Origin: Lachnospiraceae bacterium OM04-12BH
Lineage (GTDB): Bacteria; Bacillota; Clostridia; Lachnospirales; Lachnospiraceae
DNA: 64,000 nt
Reading direction: 5' to 3'
Assembly: GCA_003490145.1 (NCBI GenBank)
Contig: QULQ01000005.1
Span: forward strand, 92,425-156,424
Positions 24,375 through 33,475 of the stretch are shown in pieces; within the stretch, counting starts at the first letter, position 1, and each line of letters begins with the position of its first letter. Below the pieces are notes generated by a model, which was given only the letters and a program-made list of their open reading frames with translations, was not told the origin of the DNA and made no database searches. The translations under genes and the position numbers were made by a program.

Positions 24375-25485
24375 GGATTACAGAAGAAGAGAAGTGGACC
24401 TGAAAAGACTTTATCTTTGCTCACAGGGAAAGCTATGGCTGCTTTTACTGTTAACGATCCTGGGAGCAGTTATCGGTGGTGTGAGTTATCAGGTCATAAA
24501 AGCGACCAGGATGCCGATCACCTACGCGGCAGAGTCCAAGCTGTATATCAGCTTTGGTGTAGACGAAAGCGGCGAGGTGTATCAGTATTATAATGGATAT
24601 ACATGGAATGATCTGCTTGATACGGATCCGGTGCTTGACAGGATCATGGAATATGTGCCGGAAGGCTACAGCAGGAAAGAGGTACAGGAAGCTACTACAG
24701 CAGAGATCCTTTCTGATATCCGTCTTCTGACCATTACGGTAGAGGGCGGCACAGAAAAATTTGTCAGGGAGATCCAGAGTGCTGTAGAAGAGGGTCTTGT
24801 GGACTATGCAAGGGACAGTGCAGAGCTGAAGAGGATCGATGTGATCCGTACGGAGGATCCTGTGCGTGTTTACTGGGATGACAAAACTGTGACAGCGGCT
24901 GTGATCGGCGGTGTGGTCTTTGCTGTGATCTCCTGTCTGATAGCAGCATTTCTCTATCTGCTTGATGATGCGGTTTATGTACAGGAGGATATTGAGAAGA
25001 AATATTCCTGTAAGCCGCTTGGCATTTTATTGAAGAAACAGAAGGGACTACAGCCCTATGCCAGAGAGCTGCAGGCTGATTTTTCTTATATCCTGGCGGA
25101 GCATAAATGCTTTGGTCTGATCGACATGGATGATCACTGCATAGAAGGAAAAGAAGATCTGGAGCTGGTACTGAATGCTGTTCCGGGTGAATTTGTAGGT
25201 GGAGACGGAGAGGCAGGCGGTCTGACCTGGACACTGCCAAAGAGTGAAGAGGAACAGGCACAGGATGTTTGGCATGCAGAAGCATTTGACGAAGGCATGC
25301 TTTCTGAAAAAGAGCTTGCGAGGATCCGGGAGCTTGGCGGGGCTGTATTACTGATCCCTTTTGGCAAGGATGTGAGCCGCAGGACAAGCCGTGTACTTAC
25401 ACTCCTTTCCAATCAGGACTGCCCTGTGTTTGGCATGGTGATCTCTGGTGCGGATGAGGATTTCGTAAACCGGTATTATCGATAG
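24358..25485 (+). CDS. Wzz-like chain-length protein fused to a degenerate kinase-like domain
   Basis: A 375-residue membrane protein. The Wzz-like part has a helix near residues 24-46, an extracellular loop, and a second helix near 178-200 followed by QEDIEKKYSCKPLGIL, the usual junction to a CpsD/BY-kinase. The rest (about 225-375) follows the BY-kinase order but lacks working ATP motifs: the Walker A position reads CIEGKEDLE and no tyrosine-rich tail exists. Its end (PVFGMVISGADEDFVNRYYR) mirrors the end of a kinase domain. It may be a structural co-polymerase without kinase activity. The ATG follows GGAGGAGAAGC. Confidence 0.75.
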   Translation: MEKMSEDYRRREVDLKRLYLCSQGKLWLLLLLTILGAVIGGVSYQVIKATRMPITYAAESKLYISFGVDESGEVYQYYNGYTWNDLLDTDPVLDRIMEYVPEGYSRKEVQEATTAEILSDIRLLTITVEGGTEKFVREIQSAVEEGLVDYARDSAELKRIDVIRTEDPVRVYWDDKTVTAAVIGGVVFAVISCLIAAFLYLLDDAVYVQEDIEKKYSCKPLGILLKKQKGLQPYARELQADFSYILAEHKCFGLIDMDDHCIEGKEDLELVLNAVPGEFVGGDGEAGGLTWTLPKSEEEQAQDVWHAEAFDEGMLSEKELARIRELGGAVLLIPFGKDVSRRTSRVLTLLSNQDCPVFGMVISGADEDFVNRYYR

Positions 25486-25502
25486 AAGGAAAGAGAACCA
25501 AA

Positions 25503-26288
25503 ATGAAGCTGGAATTACTGGTATCAGCGGTGGAAAAGGATCCCCGCAGTCTGGCAGAGGCCATGAAAATAGCATCCGATGCGGTGATTGTGAACCAATG
25601 TGATCATCATGGCTATACTGCATGGAAAGAAAACGGAAGAGAGATCCGGTGTTTTTCCATGGAGAAGAGGGGTGTTGGTCTCAGCAGAAATACAGCCCTG
25701 CTGTTTGCAGAGGAGGATATTGTCCTTTTTTCGGATGAAGATATCAGGTTTGATGAAGGCTATGAGAAGAAGGTGCTGGAGGCCTTTCTGAAGAATCCGG
25801 ATGCGGATGTGATCACCTTTAATTTCCGGGTGGATGAGAGAAGGGCAACATATCATAATGCAGGAGAGCGGCGGATCCGCTGGTATAACTATGGCAGATA
25901 TCCGACCTACAGCGTGGCAGCAAGGCTGTCTGCCCTGCGTAAAAGCAATGTAAGCTTTTCCCTCCTGTTTGGTGGTGGTGCCAGATACAGCAATGGGGAG
26001 GACAGTCTGTTTCTTCATGACTGTCTGAAGAAGAGACTGCATTTATATACATCAGCGGAAGAGCTTGGAGAGGAAGAATACAGGGAGTCGACCTGGTTCA
26101 AGGGTTATAATGAGAAATTCTTTGTGGACAGAGGAGTGCTTTATCCCTTTTTATATGGAAAGCTGGCGAGGGTATTTGCCCTGCGCTTTCTTCTGGCACA
26201 CAGACAGGAAATGTGCAGGCAGATTCCCCTGCCGGAAGCATACAGGCTTATGAAAAAGGGAATTTCGGAAGGAAAACAGCGAAGATGA
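25503..26288 (+). CDS. Glycosyltransferase family 2-like protein
   Basis: A 261-residue protein with a GT-A-like start (LELLVSAVEKD) and the metal-site pattern LFSDEDIRF (about residues 76-84). GVGLSRNTAL (about 58-67) is the substrate loop typical of GT2 enzymes. It is more diverged than its neighbours and is read as a glycosyltransferase from these motifs and its location. The last bases overlap the polymerase start (ATGA). Confidence 0.75.
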   Translation: MKLELLVSAVEKDPRSLAEAMKIASDAVIVNQCDHHGYTAWKENGREIRCFSMEKRGVGLSRNTALLFAEEDIVLFSDEDIRFDEGYEKKVLEAFLKNPDADVITFNFRVDERRATYHNAGERRIRWYNYGRYPTYSVAARLSALRKSNVSFSLLFGGGARYSNGEDSLFLHDCLKKRLHLYTSAEELGEEEYRESTWFKGYNEKFFVDRGVLYPFLYGKLARVFALRFLLAHRQEMCRQIPLPEAYRLMKKGISEGKQRR

Positions 26289-27391
26289 TATTATATATTC
26301 TGGTGGCAGTGCTGACTGTCCTTCTTGGACTGACAGTACAAAAGGCAGGAAACGGAAGAAACAGTGGGATCACGAGGCAGCAGGCTCTGAATGCTGTCAG
26401 TCTGTTTTTTATGTTCCTCATCCTGTTTGCGGTAGCTGCCAGCCGGTTAAATGTGGGAAATGATTATGCCAAATATGTTGAGTTCATGCATCTGACCTAC
26501 TGCAATGCCTATGTGCCCACAGAGGTTGGCTTTAATTTGCTTACTAAAGCAATTTACGGGATCAGCGGATTTGAAAACTATCTGCTGGTCTTTGCCGTTT
26601 TTGCGTTCTTTACGGTGCTTCTGTTTTTACAGGCTATTTACAGGCAGGCGGAAAGCTTTGGCTTTTCCTTTTTCCTGTTCATGGCATTTGGATATTATTT
26701 TCAGAGCTTCAGTACAGTGCGGTATTACCTGGCACTGGCGGTTGCCCTGATCGCCATACCTTATCTTCTGGAAAAGGAATATGGAAGGTTTCTGGTGCTG
26801 ATCCTGATCGGTGCTGCATTCCATAAGTCGGTGCTGGTGGTGCTGGTACTGTACCCTCTGGCGGTAAGGTGCTGGAAAAAATGGCAGCTTGCACTGGCTG
26901 GTGTATTCTGTCTCAGCTTTTTCTTTCTGCAGGACTTTTATCTGCGGGTTGTGGTATTTCTGTACCCGACGTATGAGGAGACGGAGTATCTGTCAGGGGG
27001 AACCAGTTATGTGAATATTGCAAGATGCTTTGGTATCCTGATCCTGTCGCTGATCCTGTATAAGAAGGCAGTGAAGGGGAACCGGGTGATGAATTTCTGG
27101 TTCAACTGCAATCTGGGAGCGCTTGTCATGTATGTGTGCTGTTCTTTTCTGCCGATCATATCGAGAATCGGCTATTACCTGACGATCACCCATATTTTCT
27201 TCCTGCCGGCACTGATCAGGCAGATTGAAAATGAAAAGTGGAGAAAGCTGCTGACAGCGGGAGCTGTGGCAGCAGGGATATTGTACTTTGCCCTGCTCAT
27301 GATGCGGGCGGCAGATCCGGGATTCAGGATCCTGCCTTACCAGACCTTTTTCTTCCATGAAATGGTACCGATCCTGTCGGATGTTAATTAG
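26285..27391 (+). CDS. EpsG/Wzy-like polysaccharide polymerase
   Basis: A 368-residue membrane protein with about ten to eleven helices. Its N-terminal half has the EpsG-family feature VGNDYAKYVEFMHL (about residues 57-70) and GFNLLTKAIYGISG, then FQSFSTVRYYLALAVALIA. Family members polymerise exopolysaccharide repeat units on the outer face. The true start is the ATG in the ATGA overlap; a longer frame back to 26213 only shadows the preceding gene. Confidence 0.88.
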   Translation: MILYILVAVLTVLLGLTVQKAGNGRNSGITRQQALNAVSLFFMFLILFAVAASRLNVGNDYAKYVEFMHLTYCNAYVPTEVGFNLLTKAIYGISGFENYLLVFAVFAFFTVLLFLQAIYRQAESFGFSFFLFMAFGYYFQSFSTVRYYLALAVALIAIPYLLEKEYGRFLVLILIGAAFHKSVLVVLVLYPLAVRCWKKWQLALAGVFCLSFFFLQDFYLRVVVFLYPTYEETEYLSGGTSYVNIARCFGILILSLILYKKAVKGNRVMNFWFNCNLGALVMYVCCSFLPIISRIGYYLTITHIFFLPALIRQIENEKWRKLLTAGAVAAGILYFALLMMRAADPGFRILPYQTFFFHEMVPILSDVN

Positions 27392-27438
27392 ATAGCTGGC
27401 CGGTCAGCTGTCAGAAATGATATTACAAGGAGGAGCAG

Positions 27439-28236
27439 ATGACTCCATTTTTTTCGATATTGGTAGTCTGTCTGAATGCAGGCAGCAAGCTGGAGCAGAC
27501 AATAACAAGCATTCAGGCACAGGATTTTACAGATTATGAGATTATTGTGAAGGACGGAGGATCCACGGATGGATCGTTAGATTTCCTGAAAGGGCAGCTG
27601 CGGATCCTGCAGCAGAAGGACAGCGGCATTTATGATGCCATGAATCAGGCGGCAGAGGCAGCAAGAGGCAGGTATGTGTATTTCCTGAACTGCGGAGATT
27701 TTTTTGCAGAAAGGGATGTGCTTTCGAAAATACACAGCCTGATCCTGGAAAAACCGGCAAAGCATGGTATTTATTATGGAAATATCTTTGAACGGCTGAC
27801 AGGGCAGTGCGTCCCGTCCAATCCTTCCATGGATGCATTTGGGTGCTATCGGAATGTGCCCTGCCATCAGGCATGCTTTTATCAGAGGGAGCTGCTCCTT
27901 GAACATCCCTTTGACTCAGGGCTTGCTGTGCGAGCGGATTATGAACAGTTTCTTGCTTGCTTCTTTGCAGGATACCGGGGAGAAAAGGTAACATTTACCT
28001 ATGGAGAGATTCTGGTCTGTAACTATGAGGGCGGTGGATTTTCAGAAACCAGGGAAAACCGGAAACGTTCTGAGAGAGAGCACAGAATTGCCGCAGAGCG
28101 GTATATGTCGAAAGGACAGATCAGGAAGTACCGCTTTCTCCTGGCTGTTACGCTGGCGCCTCTCCGGACATGGATTTCCCATAACGAAAAGACAGCGGGA
28201 ATTTACAATGCTATCAAGAAACGAATCTACAGATAA
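27439..28236 (+). CDS. Glycosyltransferase family 2
   Basis: A 265-residue GT2 enzyme beginning FSILVVCLNAGSKLEQTI, with KDGGSTDGS (about residues 38-46), SGIYDAMNQ (about 61-69) and FLNCGDF (about 81-87) in place of DXD. This set is typical of the WcaA/PGL-like GT2 group. CHQACFY marks the acceptor part. AAGGAGGAGCAG precedes the ATG. The linkage it makes is not decidable. Confidence 0.9.
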   Translation: MTPFFSILVVCLNAGSKLEQTITSIQAQDFTDYEIIVKDGGSTDGSLDFLKGQLRILQQKDSGIYDAMNQAAEAARGRYVYFLNCGDFFAERDVLSKIHSLILEKPAKHGIYYGNIFERLTGQCVPSNPSMDAFGCYRNVPCHQACFYQRELLLEHPFDSGLAVRADYEQFLACFFAGYRGEKVTFTYGEILVCNYEGGGFSETRENRKRSEREHRIAAERYMSKGQIRKYRFLLAVTLAPLRTWISHNEKTAGIYNAIKKRIYR

Positions 28237-28256
28237 CCGGAAAGAGGACAGAATAT

Positions 28257-29552
28257 ATGAGAAAAGTATTGTGGATCTGTAATATTATGCTTCCGGTCAT
28301 TGCCAGAGAGTTTTCCCTGTCCTACAGCAACAGGGAGGGCTGGCTGTCCGGTATTTTTGAACGGGTGAAGGAGGGCGAAGCTCCTTTTACCCTTTCTGTC
28401 TGCTTTCCGGTGACGAAGGAGCAGATGGAAGTGCTTCCGGCAGAAGTGCTTTCAGACGGTGTCAATGTACATGGGATCCGGTGCTTCGGCTTTCTGGAGG
28501 ATCTGGCTCATCCGGAAACCTATGACAACAGTCTGGAAGAACGTTTCTGCCAGATCTTTGCAGCAGATAAGCCGGATATGATCCATATTTTCGGGACGGA
28601 ATTTCCCCATACACTGGCAGCGGTCAGGGCTTTTGACAACCCGAAAAGAACGCTGATCGGCATCCAGGGGCTCTGCCATGAGATTGCCAGGGTTTACATG
28701 GCAGATCTGCCGGAAAAAGTACAGAACATGGTAACGCTCCGGGATTTTCTACGGAGGGATTCACTGAAACAGCAGCAGGAAAAATTTATAAAGCGCGGGG
28801 AATATGAGATCGAAGCGATTGAAAAGACAGGCTATATTACGGGGCGTACAGCCTTTGACAGGCGGGGAACGTCCTATGTCAATGAAAGAGCGATCTATTA
28901 TCGTATGAATGAAACCATGCGTGACAGCTTTTATGAAGGGGAATGGGACAGAAATGCGTGTGAGGAGCACAGTATTTTCCTGGGACAGGGAGATTATCCC
29001 TTAAAGGGGCTGCATTTTCTGTTAGAGGCGATGCCAAGGATCCTTGCCATGTATCCGGATACCAGGCTGTATGTGGCAGGAAACAGGATCACAGCACATC
29101 ATACATTAAAAGAAAAAATCAAGCTGCCAGCTTACGGAAAGTATCTGCTTACCCTGATCCGAAGGTATCATCTGGAGGATAAAGTGACCTTTACAGGAAA
29201 TCTGCCGGAACAGGAAATGAAAGAACGGTTTCTGAAAAGCCATGTATTTGTGTGCGCTTCTGTGCTTGAAAATTCGCCAAACACAGTAGGAGAGGCCATG
29301 CTTCTTGGAGTACCGGTGGCTGCATCATGGGCGGGGGGTATCCCGGATATGATCACAGATGGGCAGGAAGGACTTCTTTTTACCAAAGGGGATCCGGAAA
29401 AGCTGGCTGAGGCAGTTCTTCGTATCTTTGGTGATGAAGCGTTCTGTGCAAAGATCTCTGAAGCGGAGAAAAGAAGAGCCAGAATGGCGCACAATGGGGT
29501 ATTGAACTACGAAAGACTGCTGGAAATTTATAAGGATATCTGTGAATCATGA
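28257..29552 (+). CDS. Glycosyltransferase family 4
   Basis: A 431-residue GT-B enzyme. The C-terminal Rossmann domain (about 235-415) has FLGQGDYPLKGLHFLLEAMP and the donor-site pattern SVLENSPNTVGEAMLLGVPVAAS (about 340-362) with the E-x7-E spacing of GT4 enzymes. The N-terminal acceptor domain includes the DMIHIFGTEFPH strand. Retaining activity with a nucleotide-sugar donor is likely. The acceptor is unknown. Confidence 0.9.
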   Translation: MRKVLWICNIMLPVIAREFSLSYSNREGWLSGIFERVKEGEAPFTLSVCFPVTKEQMEVLPAEVLSDGVNVHGIRCFGFLEDLAHPETYDNSLEERFCQIFAADKPDMIHIFGTEFPHTLAAVRAFDNPKRTLIGIQGLCHEIARVYMADLPEKVQNMVTLRDFLRRDSLKQQQEKFIKRGEYEIEAIEKTGYITGRTAFDRRGTSYVNERAIYYRMNETMRDSFYEGEWDRNACEEHSIFLGQGDYPLKGLHFLLEAMPRILAMYPDTRLYVAGNRITAHHTLKEKIKLPAYGKYLLTLIRRYHLEDKVTFTGNLPEQEMKERFLKSHVFVCASVLENSPNTVGEAMLLGVPVAASWAGGIPDMITDGQEGLLFTKGDPEKLAEAVLRIFGDEAFCAKISEAEKRRARMAHNGVLNYERLLEIYKDICES

Positions 29553-30751
29553 AGCTGACTTTTTTATCCAATTATATCAATCATCATCAGATCCCCTTCT
29601 GTAATGCCTGCTATGACAGACTGAAGGAGGATTTCTGCTTTGTGCAGGCGCAGCCCATGGAGCAGGAGCGTCTTGCCATGGGATGGCATAATGAAGCGGA
29701 CAGTCTCCCTTTTGTGAAATGTCTGTATGAAGAGGAGGCAGAATGCAGGGAAAGGATCCTTTCCTGTGATGTACTGCTGGCAGGATGGTCAGACCGGGAG
29801 GATCTGGTGCAGGAGAGACTTGGGGGCGGAAAGCCTGTGATCCGGATCAGTGAACGGTTGTACCGGGAGGGGCAGTGGAAGGCTGTTTCCCCAAGGGGAC
29901 TGATCCATAAATATAAAGAACATACCAGATACCGGAAGGGAAAGGCATACCTGCTCTGCGCAGGGGCCTATGTACCTTCGGACTTCCATCTGATCGGGGC
30001 TTATCCGGACAAGATGTTCCGTTGGGGTTATTTCCCGGAAACAGTGCATTATACAGAAGAAGAGTGGGAGCGGCTAAAGCCTGCAGACGGGATCCTGCGG
30101 ATTGTCTGGGCAGGACGTTTCATTCCCTTGAAGCATGCGGAGATGATGCCAAGGCTGGCTGTCTTTTTGAGGGAGCATCTGGAGGAGATCCGGAAAGAGG
30201 GCATCTATACAGATTTTGAGATCCATATGGCAGGAAGCGGGGAGATGGAAGAAAGCCTTAAGCGTGAGACGGAAGAGCTTGGTGTAGCGGACAGGATGAG
30301 ATTTCATGGATTTCTGCCGCCTGAGGAGATCCGGCATATCATGGAAAGATGCGAGATCCATGTATTTACCAGTAACCGGCTGGAAGGCTGGGGGGCTGTG
30401 GTAAATGAAGCCATGAACAGTGGCTGCGCAGAGGTGGCAAGTGCAGCTGCCGGGGCGGTGCCTTATCTGATCCGTCAGGGTGTGAATGGAATTGCTTACC
30501 CGGAGGATGATTTTATGCAGATGGCGCAGGCAGTCCTTTCACTTGCCTGTAATGACGGGAAGCGGAAGGAGATGGGCAGAAAAGCCATGGAGACGATCAC
30601 GGGAGCGTGGAATGCGGAGCATGCAGCCGGGGAGCTTCTCCGTTTTTCAGAAGAGCTTCTGACAGGAGAGCCCAAAGGAGCAGATGATGGACCTTTAAGC
30701 CCGGCGCCAGTGATTTCAGAAAGGAGGATGTATTCATGGATGTGCCAATAA
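29549..30751 (+). CDS. Glycosyltransferase family 4
   Basis: A 400-residue GT-B enzyme. ILRIVWAGRFIPLKHAEMMPR (about residues 183-203) opens the donor domain. The donor-site pattern is SNRLEGWGAVVNEAMNSGC (about 276-294), again with the E-x7-E spacing. The start overlaps the previous gene by 4 bp. Residues after about 375 (PKGADDGPLSP) look like a disordered tail that overlaps the next gene's start. Confidence 0.9.
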   Translation: MKLTFLSNYINHHQIPFCNACYDRLKEDFCFVQAQPMEQERLAMGWHNEADSLPFVKCLYEEEAECRERILSCDVLLAGWSDREDLVQERLGGGKPVIRISERLYREGQWKAVSPRGLIHKYKEHTRYRKGKAYLLCAGAYVPSDFHLIGAYPDKMFRWGYFPETVHYTEEEWERLKPADGILRIVWAGRFIPLKHAEMMPRLAVFLREHLEEIRKEGIYTDFEIHMAGSGEMEESLKRETEELGVADRMRFHGFLPPEEIRHIMERCEIHVFTSNRLEGWGAVVNEAMNSGCAEVASAAAGAVPYLIRQGVNGIAYPEDDFMQMAQAVLSLACNDGKRKEMGRKAMETITGAWNAEHAAGELLRFSEELLTGEPKGADDGPLSPAPVISERRMYSWMCQ

Positions 30752-31728
30752 AGATCAGTGTGATCGTACCTGTTTATAATGTGATGGCGTATCTGACAAG
30801 ATGTGTGGACTCTATCAGGAAGCAGACGTACCGCAATCTGGAGATCCTCCTTGTGGATGATGGTTCCACGGATAACAGTGGGGCGCTCTGTGAGAAGTTC
30901 GCGCTGGAGGATAAAAGGATCCGTGTTTTCCATAAGGAAAACGGAGGATCTTCTTCAGCCAGAAATCTAGGGATCGAAAAAGCCACGGGTGATTTTATCG
31001 GATTCGTGGACAGTGACGATTATATAGAACCGGAAATGTATGAAAGGCTTCTTGCCATGCTGCTGGAGGAAAATCTTCTGGCAGTGCAGTGCTCGCGGGA
31101 TGAAATTGACGAGCAGGGAAACAGGATGCCGGATGTGTGTACGCCTCCGGAAGCTCAGGTGCTGGTAGAAAGTGAAGATTTTCTGCGTGAGCTTCTGATG
31201 CACCGGGGAGACTGCTCCTTCTGCACCAAGCTGGTAGAGGCTTCTCTTCTGAAAGAGCATCATTTCCCGGAGGGGGAGCTGAATGAAGATTTCAGGCTCC
31301 TTGTAGAGCTGCTTCCGGAAATCCCGGCGATCGGCATTCTGCCGGAGCAGGAGTATCATGTCTTTTACCGTTATGGCAGTAATACAAGGACAAGGGATAG
31401 GGAAGAATTCCCGAGGGTATTTATGGATATTGTCAATAATGCAGATCGTGTGGAAGCACTGGTAAAGGAACAATACCCGGGACTTACCGTGGAAGCGGAG
31501 CGGTTTGCCCTGATCCAGAGGCTTGATTATATGCTGCATATCCCAATCTCGCAGATGAAAAGGGATAATATATTTTATATGCAGGTATGCGGCTACCTGA
31601 AAAGCCACAGAAAAGAAATAAAAACAAATCCCTATCTGACAAAGAAGAACAGGCAGTATCTTCTTCTGCTTGCAGCAGCACCGGCGCTTGTGAGAAAGGT
31701 GCATGCAGGGATCAGGGGATTTCACTGA
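30736..31728 (+). CDS. Glycosyltransferase family 2
   Basis: A 330-residue GT2 enzyme of the EpsJ/CapH kind. It begins ISVIVPVYNVMAYL, with DDGSTDNSG (about residues 39-47) and the metal site FVDSDDYIEP (about 92-101). The C-terminal 140 residues are helical and end in basic residues. The ATG lies 16 bp inside the previous gene, after AGAAAGGAGG. Confidence 0.92.
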   Translation: MDVPIKISVIVPVYNVMAYLTRCVDSIRKQTYRNLEILLVDDGSTDNSGALCEKFALEDKRIRVFHKENGGSSSARNLGIEKATGDFIGFVDSDDYIEPEMYERLLAMLLEENLLAVQCSRDEIDEQGNRMPDVCTPPEAQVLVESEDFLRELLMHRGDCSFCTKLVEASLLKEHHFPEGELNEDFRLLVELLPEIPAIGILPEQEYHVFYRYGSNTRTRDREEFPRVFMDIVNNADRVEALVKEQYPGLTVEAERFALIQRLDYMLHIPISQMKRDNIFYMQVCGYLKSHRKEIKTNPYLTKKNRQYLLLLAAAPALVRKVHAGIRGFH

Positions 31729-31740
31729 TACGGGAGATTT

Positions 31741-33381
31741 ATGGAGAAACAGAATATTTTGAAGGATGCAGAAAAAAGAAAAAGGCTTTTGTGGGGAGGA
31801 GCATTTCTCCTTCTGCTGCTTCTGCAGCTTCTTTTATTAATATATTATGGAAGCCGGAAATCCGGATTCCATGAGGATGAGTTTTATTCCTATTATTCCA
31901 CCAATAAGACGGCTGGCCTGTTCGTGAATGACAGGGAGTGGATTGATAAGGACAGCTACCGTAACGAGTTTGTGGTGCTGCCGGGGGAGCAGTTCCGGTA
32001 TGGCATCGTGAAGCAGATGCAGTCATGGGATGTGCATCCACCGCTGTACTATTATATCCTCCATACGGTATGCTCCCTGTTCCCGGGTGTGTTCAGTAAA
32101 TGGCTTGGAATAGCAGTCAATCTGACTGCCTTTGTACCATGCTTTTTCCTGCTGGCAGGGATTGTATATGAAATAGCAGGAAAGGGAGAAAAGGGAGAAA
32201 GGCTTGCCTTTCTGACCTGCCTTTTATGGGGCGGCAGTGCTGCTGTGATCTCAGGAGTAATGTTTATCCGGATGTACCAGTGGATGACACTGTTTGTACT
32301 GCTGTGTGCATGGCTTCATGTCAGGGCAGTGAGAAAACAGAAATTCGGACTTTCCTTTCTGATCCCTGTTGGGGTCACGGTATTTCTGGGATTTCTGACC
32401 CAGTATTTCTATATGGTATTTCATTTTTTCATGGGTGCGGCATTCTGTGTATATCTGCTTTCACGAAAAAAGATCCGGGTGCTGTTATCCTATGGCGCAG
32501 TCTGTGTCCTGGCCTTCGGGCTTGCGGTGCTGTATTATCCGGCAAGTATGTCCCATATTTTCCGGGGCTACCGGGGAACAGAGGCCATGGATGAGTTCGC
32601 CGATACCGGAAATACACTGGAAAGGCTGCAGTTCTTTACAGAGCTGTTTGACAAATATGAGGTGGCAGGCTGCCTTGCCGTGATCCTGCTGGTTATCTGC
32701 CTTCTCTGGGTGACGAGAAGCTGCCTTTTAAGAAGGGAAAAGCTGGTGGATCATCTGGCAGGCAGGAGGGTATCCGGCAGACTGCCTGTAGAGATCTGGC
32801 TGTTAGTATCTGCCTGTGCCGGATATTTCTTTATTGTGGCAAAGACAGCTCTTCTGCTTGGAGAAACCTCAAACCGGTATATGCTGCCGATTTATGGACT
32901 GCTTCTGTTTCTGCTGCTGTATTTTCTGACAGAACCTTTGAGCGGATTTCTGCCGGAGGGAAAAAAGACAGGCTGGATCCTGTTTTGTGTACTTTGTGCA
33001 GGAGTACTTCTGATGAACGGGATTTCCCTGAAAGCAGGACGGGTATTTTTCCTTTATGAAGAAGAACGGGCTGCGATGGCATTTGTAAGGGAAAATAAGG
33101 ATATGCCGGTAGTTGTATTTTATAACAGCGCTTCGGAGAGTAATGTCTGGCGGCTTTCAGATGAACTGATGGAGTATCCGGAGATTTATCTGGCAAGCGA
33201 AGATAATATGGATGAGCTGACAGATGAAACGCTGAATACCAGTGACAGGGTGCTTGCCTATGTGGCTGACCACGAAAGCGGAACGGCCTGTCTTGACAGG
33301 CTCCTTGAGAGCAATGCGAAGCTGACAGAGTACCGACTGATCGCAGAAAAGGGACTGTGGAAGCTGTATGAGCTGCAATGA
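31741..33381 (+). CDS. GT-C membrane glycosyltransferase (PMT/ArnT-like)
   Basis: A 546-residue protein with about ten to twelve membrane helices. After the first helix the outer loop holds GFHEDEFYSYYSTN (about residues 41-54), matching the catalytic acidic loop of GT39/ArnT-type enzymes. WDVHPPLYYYILH (about 97-109) is the second hallmark. Such enzymes use polyprenyl-phosphate sugars on the outer face. The DPMS-like protein at 21241 could supply the donor. This could decorate the polymer or a surface protein. It is not a flippase by motif. Confidence 0.8.
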   Translation: MEKQNILKDAEKRKRLLWGGAFLLLLLLQLLLLIYYGSRKSGFHEDEFYSYYSTNKTAGLFVNDREWIDKDSYRNEFVVLPGEQFRYGIVKQMQSWDVHPPLYYYILHTVCSLFPGVFSKWLGIAVNLTAFVPCFFLLAGIVYEIAGKGEKGERLAFLTCLLWGGSAAVISGVMFIRMYQWMTLFVLLCAWLHVRAVRKQKFGLSFLIPVGVTVFLGFLTQYFYMVFHFFMGAAFCVYLLSRKKIRVLLSYGAVCVLAFGLAVLYYPASMSHIFRGYRGTEAMDEFADTGNTLERLQFFTELFDKYEVAGCLAVILLVICLLWVTRSCLLRREKLVDHLAGRRVSGRLPVEIWLLVSACAGYFFIVAKTALLLGETSNRYMLPIYGLLLFLLLYFLTEPLSGFLPEGKKTGWILFCVLCAGVLLMNGISLKAGRVFFLYEEERAAMAFVRENKDMPVVVFYNSASESNVWRLSDELMEYPEIYLASEDNMDELTDETLNTSDRVLAYVADHESGTACLDRLLESNAKLTEYRLIAEKGLWKLYELQ

Positions 33382-33475
33382 TTGCAGTTGCTGATAAGAC
33401 GGATTTATGATAAACTGAAAAAAGTAATGGCTGAAAATGCCGGAAGAATGGAAATTGCTTCCACAGGAGGAAATT

